A stretch of DNA of 5,509 nt from Acidobacteriaceae bacterium (lineage in GTDB: Bacteria; Acidobacteriota; Terriglobia; Bryobacterales; Bryobacteraceae), in NCBI GenBank assembly GCA_019246575.1, contig JAFAQG010000975.1:1-5509 (forward strand), given 5' to 3'. Positions within the stretch are counted from its first letter, which is position 1, and the number at the start of each line of letters is the position of its first letter. Both the position numbers and the translations under genes were made by a program. The notes under the pieces are model-generated. The model saw only the letters and a program-made list of their open reading frames with translations, did no database searches and was not told where the DNA came from. Shown piece after piece: positions 5,234 to 5,509 of this stretch.

Positions 5234-5509
5234 ATGCACAATTCTGTACTCGTGCCGATGGTGGTCGAACAGACGTCTCGCGGCGAGCGCGCCTACGACA
5301 TCTACTCTCGGCTGCTCAAGGAGAACATCATCTTCTTGGGCACTCCCATCGATGACAACGTTGCTAACCTGATCATCGCCCAGATGTTATTCCTGGCTGC
5401 GGAGGACCCGGAGCGCGACATTTCGCTCTACATCAACTCTCCTGGCGGATCTATTACCGCCGGGCTGGCCATGTTGGACACCATGCGGTTGGTCGAACCC
5501 GATATCGTG
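5234..5509 (+). CDS. clpP: ATP-dependent Clp protease proteolytic subunit, N-terminal part
   Basis: The first 92 codons of ClpP are present and the gene runs off the window end. ClpP forms a 14-subunit barrel of serine protease subunits that degrades proteins unfolded by ClpX or ClpA/C. The N-terminus [20 protein letters not shown], then [19 protein letters not shown] (32-50), then [19 protein letters not shown] (65-83) are hallmark ClpP blocks. The SPGG loop (69-72) helps form the oxyanion region. The catalytic Ser, His and Asp lie beyond the window, so activity cannot be judged. A short leader of a few residues before VPMVVEQ suggests little or no propeptide. The start is fixed by a strong AAGGAG 7 nt upstream. 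The gene is usually followed by clpX, which cannot be seen here. Confidence 0.97.
   Translation, partial: MHNSVLVPMVVEQTSRGERAYDIYSRLLKENIIFLGTPIDDNVANLIIAQMLFLAAEDPERDISLYINSPGGSITAGLAMLDTMRLVEPDIV

Noticed and set aside
5128..5355. Plus-strand frame of 75 codons overlapping the start of clpP
   Set aside because: It is out of frame with clpP, which has a strong ribosome binding site and clear homology; this frame is a shadow.

Overview
The window is a piece of a mid-to-high-GC bacterial chromosome with short intergenic gaps and genes on both strands. It shows a futalosine-pathway (MqnC-like) radical SAM enzyme, a PleD-type response regulator and a ClpP with the N-terminus typical of deep-branching Gram-negative lineages. 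The tRNA-Arg gene does not encode its CCA end. Together these fit a soil-type bacterium such as an Acidobacteriota member, but the phylum is an inference and I hold it loosely.

Left part (1-2107): the 3' end of a flavin reductase-domain gene is followed after 12 nt by a divergent MqnC-family radical SAM gene, probably in one operon. This pair converges with a gene on the minus strand for a secreted protein that looks like an exported RbsD/FucU (sugar pyranase/mutarotase) fold protein. A small hairpin lies on the convergence point.

Middle part (about 2108-3793): this is decayed or acquired DNA. A plausible promoter leads into a response-regulator receiver domain broken by a one-base frameshift and cut off after its fourth strand. 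Next comes an AT-richer minus-strand gene for a small exported or lipoprotein-like protein of unknown function. Head-on to it is the C-terminal stub of a tyrosine recombinase (integrase). The stub stops 11 nt from the 3' end of a tRNA-Arg(ACG) gene, the usual arrangement at the end of a tRNA-targeted integrative element, so this stretch reads as the scar of an old genomic island.

Right part (3794-5509): the tRNA-Arg gene has its own extended -10 promoter. It is followed by a complete REC-GGDEF diguanylate cyclase with intact active and inhibitory sites, both on the minus strand. A 348-nt divergent intergenic region with a long inverted repeat separates the cyclase from the start of clpP, which runs off the window end. 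No CRISPR array, complete transposon or obvious defence system is present.
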